Positions 17,934 to 28,800 of a stretch of DNA of 64,000 nucleotides are shown here, piece by piece. The notes below the pieces were generated by a model. It worked only from the letters and a program-made list of their open reading frames with translations. It was not told the origin of the DNA and ran no database searches. The first letter of the stretch is position 1. Every line of letters starts with the position of its first letter. A program made the translations under genes and the position numbers. The stretch covers positions 58,778-122,777 of the forward strand of contig JAGBDN010000025.1 of the NCBI GenBank assembly GCA_017937485.1, read 5' to 3'. The DNA is from Thermoguttaceae bacterium (GTDB taxonomy: Bacteria; Planctomycetota; Planctomycetia; Pirellulales; Thermoguttaceae).

Positions 17934-20900
17934 ATGAAACGCTCTCTCGGCGCGTTTGCGCTCGCGGTTCTCCTTGTTCTCGGCTCGGTCGCGCCCGTCT
18001 CGGCGCAACAGTTCCCGGGGAACAACAACGACCGCCCCGTCAACACGATCGAGTCGGTTCGCCGCGCGATCGACGACATGATCTCGCAGTTTGCCGACGA
18101 TTACCCGAACGGCGAAAAATACCTCGCGGAACTGGCCGAACTCGAAAAAGCGGAGCCGAAAGACGCCGCTTGGGAAGCGAAGTTCGCCGCGTTCCGTCGC
18201 AAAGCGCTCCTCGAAAACCCGGCGCTCGACGACCTCGAACTCGTCGTCGTTCGCTCGAACCGTCTCCCGGCGGTCGGCGACAACTTTATGACGATCGACA
18301 AAGTGCGGAAAAACGGCTGGAACTGCGAACTCGGCGTTCTCTCCGATTTACGCGCCGAAAAACCGACCTTCACGCCGATCTACAAACCGACGAACGGCTC
18401 GCCGATTCTCGAACCGGAACTCCACTGGGACGGAAACCGCGTTATGTTCACCGCCGTTTCGGACGACAACAAACGTTGGGCCGTCTTTGAAATTGACGTC
18501 GAAGGGAAAAACCTCAAAACGCTCTCGCCGACCGACCAACCGGACGTCGATTTCTTCGACTCCTGCTACACGCCGGAAGGGCAAGTGATCGCCTGCTCGA
18601 ACGCCGGCAAGCAAGGGCTCCCCTGCATCAACGGCTCCGACCCGATGGCGAACATCTACTCCATCGACCCGGAAACGAAGAAAACGCGCCAACTCACCTT
18701 CGAGCAAGACTCCGACTGGCACCCGACGCCGCTCAAAAACGGGCGTATTATGTACCTGCGTTGGGAATATAGCGACATTATGCACTATTACAGCCGCATC
18801 TTGTTCCATATGAACCCGGACGGCACGAACCAAGCGGAACTTTACGGCTCCGGCTCGCTCTTCCCGACCGCGTTCAAACACGCTCGCGAATTCCCGGATT
18901 CGTCGAAAATCGTCGGCGTCGGCTCCGGCCACCACGGTCGCGGCGACGTCGGTCGTCTTCTCATCATCGACCCGACGATCGCCCGCAAATATCCGTTCCG
19001 CTTCGACCCGCCGTCGAAGGAATGGGGCAAGGAAAACACCCAGCTCGACGTTCACCCGCGTATTTATCCGACCGAAAAAACCGGTTTCGTTTGCGAAATC
19101 CCGGGCTACGGTCGCGACGTCGTCGGGAACGTCCTCGACATGCAGTCGACCGGCTTGAAATACAACTTCGTTTTCCCGTATCCGCTTTGCGAGAACTACA
19201 TTCTCGTCAACTGCGAAATCGCCGGCGCGCCCGGAACCTACGGGCTTTATCTCGTCGACACGTTCGACAACATGACGCCGATTTCCGTCGTCGAAAAAGA
19301 AGGCTTCTTCTTCCCGACGCCGCTCGTCGAACGCGACCTGCCGCCGACCCTGCCGAACCGCGTCGTCGAAGGCGAAAAAGAAGCGACCGTCTTCATCACC
19401 GACGTTTACAACGGTTTCGGCACGAAAGACGTTCCGCGCGGCGAAATCGCCGGACTGAAAATTTTCGCCTATCACTTCGCCTACCTGCGCACCGGCGGCC
19501 ACGAGTCGGTCGGCGTCCAAAGCAGTTGGGACATTAAACGCCTCCTCGGTTACGTTCCGGTCGAAAAGGACGGTTCCGCGTTCTTCAAGATTCCGGCGAA
19601 CACGCCGCTGGCGATTCTTCCGGTCGACAAAGACGGCGCCGCGATTCAGCTCTTCCGCAGCTGGTTCGTCGGGATGCCGGGCGAAAACGTCAGCTGCAAC
19701 GGCTGCCACGAGTCGCAACTCGACGCGACCCCGTCCGTCTTGACCGAAGCGTCGCGCCGCGAACCGAGCGAAATCCAAGAATACTTCGGCCCGGCCCGCT
19801 CGCTGACGTTCGAACTCGACCTTTACCACCGCGTCGTTAAGAAGTTCTGTATCGGTTGCCACGACGGTTCGAAAGACGACCGCCCGAGCTTCGCCGACGC
19901 GTCGAAGGCTTACCACGCGATTCACCCGTTCGTCCGCCGCCCGGGCCCGGAAACCGACATGGACGTTCTCCCGCCGTATGAATACCACGCGTCGACGAGC
20001 GAACTGATCCAAATGCTCGAAAAGGGCCACTACAACGTTAAACTCGACGACGAAGCGCAACGCCTCCTCGTCAACTGGATCGACTTCAACGCGCCTTGGC
20101 GCGGCAAATGGGGGAACGAGCCGGAAGCGAAACGCCGTCTCGAACTCTCCGCGCTCTACGCCGACGCCGCCGCGGTCGACGTTGAAAACGAATACGACCG
20201 CTTGCTGAAAGAAATGCAAGCGAAACCGGCGCCGGAATTCGTCCAACCGCCGAAATACGAAGCGCCGACCGACGACCTCGGCTCCGATTGGGCCTTCGAC
20301 GAAGCGACCGCGAAAGCGATGCAAGAGGCGGCGCTTAACGGCGGCGCTCCGGTCAAAACGGTCGAACTGGCCGACGGCGTTAAGATCGAGTTCGTCCGCA
20401 TTCCGGCCGGCAAGTTCGTTATGGGGTCGCTCGACGGTTACGCCGACGAAAACCCGCGCGCCGTCGTCGAAATCGCGAAGCCGTTCTGGATGAGCAAAAC
20501 GGAAATCACGAACGCGCAATACGGCGCCTTCGACCCGGAACACGACACGCGCTACATCGAGGAACACGGGAAAGACCACATCGTCCCGGGTTACATCGCC
20601 AACCACGCGAACCAACCGGTCGCTCGCGTCTCTTGGAACGAAGCGCAAAAGTTCGTTAAATGGTTGAACGAAGAAAAGGGCGTCAAAGCCGCTCTTCCGA
20701 CCGAAGCGCAATGGGAATGGGCCGCGCGCGCCGGGAACGCCTCGAAGTTCTACTTCGGAACCTTCGACGCCGACTTCTCGAAGTTCGCGAACCTCGCGGG
20801 CGCCGAACGTCGCAAGCTCTACACGACTTGGGAAAGCGGCGCGACGATTCACCTTCGCCGCGACTATCCGGCCGACAGCGTCTTCCCGCTTCGCGACGAC

Positions 20901-21191
20901 CGCTTCGCCGACAAATGGTTCACGGTCGATTACGTCGCCCAATACGCGCCGAACGCTTGGGGCCTTAGCGACATGATCGGGAACGTCGCCGAGTGGACGC
21001 GCTCCGACTACGCCGCCTATCCTTACGTCGACGGCGACGGGCGCAACGGTTTGAGCGCGACCGAACGCAAAACCGCGCGCGGCGGCTCTTGGGCCGACCG
21101 TCCGAAAGTCGCGGGTTCCTCGTTCCGTCAAGGCTACCTGCCTTGGCAAAAAGCGCACAACGTCGGGATTCGTCTGATCATCGAAGACTGA
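17934..21191 (+). CDS. HzsA-related di-haem protein fused to an FGE-sulfatase fold
   Basis: A 1085-residue exported protein. After a Sec signal peptide (cleavage near VSAQQ), residues 140-470 carry beta-propeller-like blades: LHWDGNRVMFTAVSDDNKRW, RQLTFEQDSDWHPTPLKNGR and GSGHHGRGDVGRLLIIDP. These match proteins annotated as related to the hydrazine synthase alpha subunit. Two CXXCH haem-c motifs follow: CNGCH at 588-592 and CIGCH at 639-643. The C-terminal 260 residues (from IPAGKFVMGS, about 823) form an FGE-sulfatase/SUMF1-like domain with MSKTEITNAQY, PTEAQWEWAARAG, GLSDMIGNVAEWT and ARGGSW. The paired cysteines of true formylglycine-generating enzymes are absent, so sulfatase activation is unlikely. 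Real anammox synthase would need HzsB/C partners, which are not here. A periplasmic redox role is inferred. Confidence 0.85.
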   Translation: MKRSLGAFALAVLLVLGSVAPVSAQQFPGNNNDRPVNTIESVRRAIDDMISQFADDYPNGEKYLAELAELEKAEPKDAAWEAKFAAFRRKALLENPALDDLELVVVRSNRLPAVGDNFMTIDKVRKNGWNCELGVLSDLRAEKPTFTPIYKPTNGSPILEPELHWDGNRVMFTAVSDDNKRWAVFEIDVEGKNLKTLSPTDQPDVDFFDSCYTPEGQVIACSNAGKQGLPCINGSDPMANIYSIDPETKKTRQLTFEQDSDWHPTPLKNGRIMYLRWEYSDIMHYYSRILFHMNPDGTNQAELYGSGSLFPTAFKHAREFPDSSKIVGVGSGHHGRGDVGRLLIIDPTIARKYPFRFDPPSKEWGKENTQLDVHPRIYPTEKTGFVCEIPGYGRDVVGNVLDMQSTGLKYNFVFPYPLCENYILVNCEIAGAPGTYGLYLVDTFDNMTPISVVEKEGFFFPTPLVERDLPPTLPNRVVEGEKEATVFITDVYNGFGTKDVPRGEIAGLKIFAYHFAYLRTGGHESVGVQSSWDIKRLLGYVPVEKDGSAFFKIPANTPLAILPVDKDGAAIQLFRSWFVGMPGENVSCNGCHESQLDATPSVLTEASRREPSEIQEYFGPARSLTFELDLYHRVVKKFCIGCHDGSKDDRPSFADASKAYHAIHPFVRRPGPETDMDVLPPYEYHASTSELIQMLEKGHYNVKLDDEAQRLLVNWIDFNAPWRGKWGNEPEAKRRLELSALYADAAAVDVENEYDRLLKEMQAKPAPEFVQPPKYEAPTDDLGSDWAFDEATAKAMQEAALNGGAPVKTVELADGVKIEFVRIPAGKFVMGSLDGYADENPRAVVEIAKPFWMSKTEITNAQYGAFDPEHDTRYIEEHGKDHIVPGYIANHANQPVARVSWNEAQKFVKWLNEEKGVKAALPTEAQWEWAARAGNASKFYFGTFDADFSKFANLAGAERRKLYTTWESGATIHLRRDYPADSVFPLRDDRFADKWFTVDYVAQYAPNAWGLSDMIGNVAEWTRSDYAAYPYVDGDGRNGLSATERKTARGGSWADRPKVAGSSFRQGYLPWQKAHNVGIRLIIED

Positions 21192-21207
21192 CGCGCTAAC
21201 CTCCGTC

Positions 21208-21251
21208 GACGCGCCGTTTAAGACACGTTCTTAGCGGCGCGTCGTTTTTTT
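21208..21251 (+). terminator. Intrinsic terminator after the HzsA-like gene
   Basis: Perfect 9-bp stem gacgcgccg / cggcgcgtc (21208-21216 / 21235-21243) followed by seven T. Confidence 0.9.
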
Positions 21252-21305
21252 CCGTTTTGCCCGCATTCGCCCCGTTCTCGCTTTACGTTAAGGAGTCGTT
21301 TTTAT

Positions 21306-22361
21306 ATGCAACGCCAACCCGACCTGAACCGCCGTCGTTTTTTGACGGTCGGCGCCGGAACCGCTCTCGCCGCGACGCTCGGCGCTCCGCAAACGTCGCA
21401 AGCCGAAACCGCGCCGGAAGCGCCGTCGAACGCGACCGTTAAATTCAGTCTTTTCGCCGACTTGCACCACTGCCCGGGTTCGTTTTACTCGGAAGCGCCG
21501 CGCCGCTTGAAGGAAATCCAAGAGCGCGCCGTTCGCGAAAAATGTTCGTTTATCATTCACTGCGGCGACTTCTGCCACAACCCGAAAAAAGAGCGCGAGT
21601 TCGTCGAAAGTTACCAAAACTTCGAAATCCCGAGCTACCATACCTGCGGCAACCACGACTTCGACGGCTGTTCCGACGCGGAAACGTTCGCCGCGTACAA
21701 GCTCGCCCAAGGCTATTATTACTTCGACCGCGACGGTTTCCGCTTCGTTGTTTTGGACGGCAACTATTTCCGCAACGACGACGGAACCTTTACGCACTAC
21801 GCAAACGGCAACTACTTCAAATACAAGGGTTCCGCAATCTCGATTATCCCGCCGGAACAACTCGCTTGGTTCGCCGAAACGCTCGCGACGTCGCCGTTCC
21901 CCTGCGCGACGTTCATTCACCAAAGTTTCGAGCGCGAGCGCGGCGGCGTCGCCAACTGGCGCGAAGTCCGCGAAATTATCGACGGCGTCAACGCGAAGAA
22001 CCCGGGTCGCGTTCGCCTCTGCTGCAACGGGCACCACCACCGCGACTTTATCCGGATTTTGAACGACGTCGTTTATTTCGACGTCAACTCGACGACGCAC
22101 GAGTGGCTGAACGTCCGCCACAACCTCTACCCGAAAGAGCTTTGCGACCAAGCGGACAACATGAATCACACCGTTCTCTTCAACGATCCGGTGCACGCGG
22201 TCGTTACGATGAGCGCGGACGGAACGCTCGAAATCGCCGGAATGGAAAGCTCGATGTTTATGGGCGTTACGACCGAAAAAGCGGGCGCCAATTTCGCCGA
22301 CTCGAGCGGGCGACCGGTAACGCCGACCGTTCAATCGTTCAAGGCGAAATTCTCGTATTAA
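21306..22361 (+). CDS. Tat-exported calcineurin-like metallophosphoesterase
   Basis: A 351-residue protein. Twin arginines in NRRRFLTVGAG (about 8-18) and a following hydrophobic stretch point to Tat export. The metallophosphoesterase motifs occur in canonical order: FADLHHCPG (D-x-H), IIHCGDFCHN (GD), TCGNHDFDG (GNHD), a histidine in TFIHQSFE, and CNGHHHRDFI (GHxH). These ligate a two-metal centre that hydrolyses phosphomono- or diesters. The substrate is unknown; exported members act on nucleotides, cyclic nucleotides or phospholipids. ATG 21306 follows taaggag. The downstream gap contains a decayed copy of this gene's 3' end. Confidence 0.9.
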   Translation: MQRQPDLNRRRFLTVGAGTALAATLGAPQTSQAETAPEAPSNATVKFSLFADLHHCPGSFYSEAPRRLKEIQERAVREKCSFIIHCGDFCHNPKKEREFVESYQNFEIPSYHTCGNHDFDGCSDAETFAAYKLAQGYYYFDRDGFRFVVLDGNYFRNDDGTFTHYANGNYFKYKGSAISIIPPEQLAWFAETLATSPFPCATFIHQSFERERGGVANWREVREIIDGVNAKNPGRVRLCCNGHHHRDFIRILNDVVYFDVNSTTHEWLNVRHNLYPKELCDQADNMNHTVLFNDPVHAVVTMSADGTLEIAGMESSMFMGVTTEKAGANFADSSGRPVTPTVQSFKAKFSY

Positions 22362-22420
22362 CGTCGTTTCGCCGAACGCCCGCTAGAACGAGACGTTCGA
22401 CGTTTTATCGCTAACGCCCG

Positions 22421-22517
22421 AAAAGCGGGCGTTAATTTCACGACTCGATTGGACGGTCGGTAACGCCGACCGTCCAATCGTTCGAAGCGCAATTCTCGTA
22501 TTAACGTCGCTTCTCGC
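22421..22517 (+). pseudogene. Relic copy of the metallophosphoesterase 3' end
   Basis: About 97 bp resembling 22277-22374, offset 143-144 bp. In the frame of the parent gene its end reads RSVTPTVQSFEAQFSY and stop (TAA 22502-22504), against RPVTPTVQSFKAKFSY in the intact gene. Most other codons match synonymously. No upstream part of a second gene remains, so this is a terminal fragment. Confidence 0.75.
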
Positions 22518-22563
22518 CGCCGCTTCCGTTTTTCTCTTCCAAGCGAAGCGGCGGTCGGTTTTT
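22517..22563 (+). terminator. Intrinsic terminator
   Basis: Perfect 10-bp stem ccgccgcttc / gaagcggcgg (22517-22526 / 22545-22554), then tcgg and five T. It lies directly after the relic 3' end. Confidence 0.7.
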
Positions 22564-22677
22564 CCGTTCGTTTTTCTTTAATCTTATCGTTCGACCTACG
22601 CGGGCTTCCGTTCACTCCTTTTTTCTATTATTTCTTCACTATTTTTAAAAAATTCGCAAAATTGTAAAGAAATTCGC

Positions 22678-22706
22678 TTGCAAATTAAAACCCGATAAGG
22701 TAGACT
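22678..22706 (+). promoter_or_regulatory. Promoter of the giant surface protein
   Basis: TTGCAA (22678-22683), 17 bp, TAGACT (22701-22706) in an AT-rich island; leader about 135 nt. Confidence 0.55.
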
Positions 22707-22845
22707 TAATTGTTATTCGACGTTTTTTACGCGGCGCGTTCCGATTTTAACGTTCGTTTTCTCGCCGCCCGTCGAATCCCGTTCAACCTCGCGGTTCGAG
22801 TCGCTCGGCTCGCGGTTCCGCTTCAAAAATCCCACGGAGTTCGTT

Positions 22846-25800
22846 ATGAAATTTTTCGACGCTTCCCGTTACGCTTCCCCGCTGCGCAAAGCCCTCGACA
22901 AAAAAGAGAACGCCCCGCGCAACCTGCGTTTTGAAACCTTGGAAAATCGCGCCCTCCTGAGCGTTACGCCGCTCGACGAGCTTCAAGCGGCGGTCGCGAG
23001 CGCCGAAATCGCCCCGGCGCAAACCGTCGAAACGCCGGTCGTCGACCTCTCCGCCCTCGCCGTCTCGAACGCGACGACCGAAAGCAACGCCGACGACCAA
23101 TACGAAGAAAACGACGCGTACTCCAATCCGGCCCAGTTAGGCGAGTTGACCCAAAAAATTACGATCGAAGCGATCGCCGGGCCCAATCGCGACCAAGACT
23201 GGTACCGCGTTACCTTTAAGCACGCCGGAACCGCCGACGATTACCTTCTCTTGGAAAACGCTTTGGGGACGAACGTCAATCTGCAACTTTACTTGAAAAC
23301 AACGAGTAATTCCGAAGTTGCGAGATCGCAAACCACCAATTCCACGGAAAGAATTTCTCTTGAAGGCGTTCCCGCCGGCGAATACCTGATCCAAGTTTAC
23401 AACGCTACGAACTCCAATGTTTACGCGCCGTACGCGCTGACGATCGAACCGCCGAAACCGGAAACCGACGACCAATACGAAGGCGAACTCGGCAACGATA
23501 CGAGCGAAACCGCCTACGACCTCGGTATGGCCGGCTCGACGTCGTTCGTCGCGAAAGCGGGCCCGAACAACAACCACGACGTCTTCAAATTCACGACGGT
23601 CGCCGAAGGAACCGAAGCCGATTCGATTAAGCTCGATTACTCGCAAGCGAAAAACGCCGCGCTTTTGTTCAAAGTCTACGACCAACCGTTCCACGCGGGC
23701 GTCTCGCCGATTTTCGACAGCGGAAACGTCGCCAACGCCGGCAAAGTTATCGAATTCTCGCTCGCGGGCAAACAAGCGGGCGACTACTACGTCGAAATTT
23801 ACAACAACGCTTCGAACAGCGACGGTTTCGCGCGCTACACCCTTTCGATCAACGCGCCGAAAGTCGCGCCCGCCGCGCCGACCGGCTTCGTTACGGATAA
23901 AACCGAAGACACGTGGAACTACACGACGCTTTCTTGGAACGCCGTCGAAAACGTAAGCTATTACGAACTCGAAGTTTCCGTCGAAGACGGCGCTTGGACG
24001 CCCGTTCAAACGTTCGCCCCCGAGACGACGTCTTACAAAACGGAAAACCTCGCCTACGGAACCGCGTACAAATATCGAATCAACGCCGTTCGCGTCTTCA
24101 ACGACGCCCCCGACGCCTCCGCGACGACCGTTCTCGCCTCCGAAACTTGGACCGAGGTCGAGTTCTCCACCGTCGATCTTCCGGAAACCCCGACCGACGC
24201 GAAATACTCGACGCTCGACCCGCAAGACAAATTCGTTACGTTGTCCTGGAAAGACGTCGCGACAACCGAGCTGGGCTACGTCGTCGAACGTTACTACGGC
24301 GAAACCGAAGGTTGGAAAGAAATCGCGCAACTTGACGCCGACGCGACGTCGTACAAAGCGGAAGGCCTTGAACTTGGAACGTCGTACTCCTACCGCGTCG
24401 CCGCCGTCAACAACGCCGGTTACTCCGAGTTCCTTGCTTTCGACTTCACGACGGAAAACGTCCCCGCCGCTCCGACCGGTTTGACCGCGACCGTCGACGC
24501 GTCGACCGCCCCGACCGCGACGCTGACTTGGATCGATAACGCGACCAACGAAACCGGCTACCGCGTCGAAATCCTCGGCGTCGACGGCGAAACTTGGGAA
24601 GCCGTCGAAACCCTCGCCGCCGACGCGACCGAATGGACGACCGACGTCGAAATGGGCGCGACCTACCAATACCGCGTCGTCGCCGTCAACGCCTACGGCG
24701 AAACCGCGTCCGAATCGGTCGAAGTCGCGCTCGAAGCCGCGTCGACGGTCGTTACGACGACGGAAGACGTCGTCGACCCGACCGACGGCGAAATCTCGCT
24801 CCGCGAAGCGATTCAATACGCCGAAGAAGGCGCGACGATTACCTTCGCCGACGACGTCGCAACGATTACGCTCGGCGGAACGGAACTTACCGTCGACAAA
24901 GCGATTACGATTAACGGCGGCGAAACCGGCGTTACCGTCGACGCGAACGAACAAAGCGGCGTCTTCAACGTCGTCGCCGGAACGACCGACGCTCCGGTCG
25001 CGTTCGTCGGCTTGACGATTACCGGCGGTTATACGAACTTCCAAGGCGGCGGCGTTTTCGTGGACGGCTACGCTTCGGCGACCTTTACGAACGTCAAAAT
25101 TACCGGCAATACCGCGAACCAAGGCGGCGGCGTTTTCCTCCACAACGGCGCTTCGGCGTTCTTTACTAACGTCGAAATTACCGAAAACGTCGCGGACTTC
25201 AGCGGGGGCGGCGTTTCCGTGAGCGGCCCCGGCGTTTCCGCGACCTTTACTAACGTCGAAATTACCGGCAACACCGCGAACCAAGGCGGCGGCGTTTTCG
25301 TCGTCAACGGCGCTTCGGCGACCTTTACGAACGTTGAAATTACCGGCAACGTCGCGAACCAAGGCGGCGCTTTGGCCGTTGTCAACGGCGCTTCGGCGAC
25401 CTTTACGAACGCGACGATCGCCGAAGCCGCCGTTCAGACGATTGGCTCGACGGCGATTCAGTTGCAGGTCTCGACGACGACGTTCAACAACTCGATTATC
25501 GCCGGCGAAATCGATTCCTTCGGCGCGACGGCGAACGCTTACAACACGCTGTCGACCTTTGACGCTTGGACGAACGCGAACGAAGAAGGCGTCGTCAATT
25601 ACGTTCTGAACGAAGGCGACGTTCTCTTCAACGACGCGGAAAACGGCGATTACGCTCTCGCCGACGGTTCCGTCGCTATCGACAAGGGTAACGACGCTTA
25701 CGTTCCCGAAACGATTACGACCGACTTGGCCGGCAACCCGCGCTTCAACGGAACGGTCGACCTCGGCGCCTACGAAAGCCAAATTTCGGCCGCGCCGACC

Positions 25801-28800
25801 GGCTTGACCTGCGTCGGCGTCCCCGCGGACTTGACCGCGACGCTGACTTGGAACGCCGAGAACCTCGCGACGTCTTACGTCGTCGAACAACTCGTCGACG
25901 GCGAATGGACGCAAGTCGCCGAAGTCGAAGAAACGACTTGGACGACCGGAACGCTCGCCTACGGCGCGACCTACTCGTACCGCGTCGCCGCCAAGAACGA
26001 ACACGGCCTCGGCGAAGCGTCCGACTCGGTTTCGATTACGACCGAAACCGTTTCGACGGTCGTTACGAGCGCGAAAGACGCCGTCGACGCGTTCGACGGC
26101 GAAATCACGCTCCGCGAAGCGATTCAATACGCCGAAGCGGGCGCGACGATTACCTTCGCCGAAAGCCTCAAGGGCGAAACGATCACCCTCGCCGGAACCG
26201 AACTGAAGATCGGCAAAGCGTTGACGATCAACGGTTTCGTCGACGAAACCGGCGCGCCGCAAATCACGATCGACGCCGACGGCAAGAGCCGCGTCTTCAA
26301 CGTTGAGAGAGCCGGAACCGCCCAAACCCCGGTCGCGTTCTACGGCTTGACGATTACCGGCGGCTCCGCGAACGACGGCGGCGGCGTCAAGGTCTTCGAC
26401 GGCGCGGCGAACTTTACGAACGTCAAACTTACCGGGAACGCCGCGCAAGGCGGCGCCGCCGTCGCCGTCGCGCTTAGCTCCGCGACCTTTACGAACGTCG
26501 AAATCACCGAAAACGTCGCGCAATTCGAAGGCGGCGGCGTTCTCGTCAACAACGGTTCCGCGACCTTTACGAACGTTAAACTTACCGGGAACGCCGCGCA
26601 AAGCGGCGCCGCCGTCGCCGTCGCGCTTAGCTCCGCGACCTTTACGAACGTCGAAATCACCGGAAATACCGCGAACCAAGGCGGCGTTTCCGTTAGCACG
26701 AACGCCGTCGCGACGTTCCGCAACGCGACGATCGCCGACAACGGAACGTTCGAGGTCTTCGTCCGCAATGTTTCGACGACGACGTTCTACAACTCGATCG
26801 TCGACGGCGACGTCGTCAACGCCGACGGCACGGCGACGACGAACGCGTACAACACGCTTTCGACCTTTGACGCTTGGACGAACGCGGGCGAAGAAGGCGT
26901 CGTCAACTACGTCCTGAACGAAGGCGACGTTCTCTTCGCGGAAGGCTCCTACGCTCTCGCCGACGGTTCCGTCGCGATCGACAAGGGCAACGACGCTTAC
27001 CTCGACGAAACGATTACGACCGACTTGGCCGGCAACCGTCGTTTCAACGGAACGGTCGACCTCGGCGCTTACGAAAGCCAAGCGCCGACCGCCCCGACCG
27101 GTTTGACCGCGACCGTCGACGCGTCGACCGCCCCGACCGCGACGCTGACTTGGATCGATAACGCGACCAACGAAACCGGCTACCGCGTCGAAATCCTCGG
27201 CGCCGACGGCGAAACTTGGGAAGCCGTCGAAACTCTCGCCGCCGACGCGACCGAATGGACGACCGACGTCGAAATGGGCGCGACTTACAACTATCGCGTC
27301 GTCGCCGTCAACGCTTACGGCGAAACCGCGTCCAACGCCGTCGAATTCACCGTCGGAAATCTCCCGGCCAAGCCGACCGATTTGGTAATGTCGCGTTACA
27401 ACCTCGCCGCTCAAACCGCGACGCTGACGTGGACGGACGTCGCCGACAACGAAACGAAATATCTCGTCCAAAGCTCCGTCGACGGCGGAAAAACGTGGCG
27501 CTCCCTCCCGGATCTCGCCGCCGACGCGACTTCGCGCAAGTGTTCGGCGTTAACGCCCGGCAAAACCTTTATGTATCGCGTCGCCGCCGCGAACGACTAC
27601 GGTCGATCCGAATGGGCGGAAATCGTCTTCGACGCGCCGAACGTCCCGAACGCCGCGCTCGACGTCGCCGTTACACTCAACGCGTCGACGACTCCGACCG
27701 CTACGCTGACTTGGGTCGACGTCGCCGGCAACGAAACTGGTTACGTCGTCGAAACGCTCGTCGACGGCGCTTGGGTCGCCGCGTCCGAGGAAACGCTCGC
27801 CGCCGACGCCCAAACTTGGACGACCGGCGAACTCGCCCTCGGAACGACTTACGCCTATCGCGTCGTCGCCGTCAACGATTACGGACGAACCGAATCGGAA
27901 GCCGTCGAGTTTACCGTCGGAAACGTCCCGAACGCGCCGACCGACTTGACCGCGACCGTTTTGAACCCGGAAACGCTGACGGTCGACCTGACTTGGGTCG
28001 ACGTCGCCGGCAACGAAACCGGTTACGTCGTCGAAACGCTCGTCGACGGCGCTTGGGTCGCCGCGACCGAAGAAACGCTCGCCGCCGACGCCCAAACTTG
28101 GACGACCGGCGAACTCGCCCTCGGAACGACTTACGCCTATCGCGTCGCCGCCGTCAACGAATACGGTCAATCCGAATGGGCGACCGTCGAGTTCGCGACG
28201 GAAAACGTCCCGGCGCGCCCGACCGGCTTAACCGCCGTCGTTAACGCCTCGGCGGAACCGACCGCGACGTCGACTTGGATCGCCGATGAAAACGCGACTG
28301 CTTACGAAGTTACTCTTTACCAAATCGTCGTCGACGCCGACGGCGAAACGTCGGTCGTCGCGTTCGAATCGCAAACCGTTACGGAAGCGACCTACTCGAC
28401 CGGAACGCTTGATCTTGGCGGAACCTATTACTTCGAAGTCGTCGCGAAGAACGCTTACGGCGATTCCGAAGTCGCGACGTCCGAAACGTTTACCGTCGGA
28501 ACCATTCCGGCGCAACCGACCGATTTGACGATGACGAATTACGACGTCGTGAAAAAAACCGCGATCTTAACTTGGGTCGACGTCGCGACGAACGAAACGA
28601 AGTATCTTGTTCAAAGCTCGACTAACGGCGGCAAGAGCTGGAATAACCTGCCCAACCTCTCCGCCGATGCGACCTCGCGCAAATGCTCGTCTTTGACTCC
28701 GGGCGAAACCTTTATTTATCGCGTCGCCGCCGCGAACGACTACGGTCGCTCCGAATGGGTCGAAATCGTCTTTAACGCGCCAAACGTCCCGAATGCGCCG

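Noticed and set aside
18348..21158. 936-codon - strand frame opposite the HzsA-like gene
   Set aside because: The sense frame has a signal peptide, haem motifs and a known domain; the antisense product is low-complexity Arg/Val/Glu sequence.
20399..21188. Active formylglycine-generating enzyme
   Set aside because: The domain fold is visible but the paired active-site cysteines are missing.
17934..21191. True hydrazine synthase subunit implying anammox metabolism
   Set aside because: Similarity is limited to the alpha-subunit-like region; partner subunits are absent and HzsA-related proteins are common in non-anammox planctomycetes.
23137..27471. 1444-codon reading frame on the - strand opposite the giant surface protein
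   Set aside because: It mirrors the FN3 and beta-helix gene codon by codon, is Arg/Val/Asp-rich without domains, and exists only because antisense stops are avoided by codon bias.
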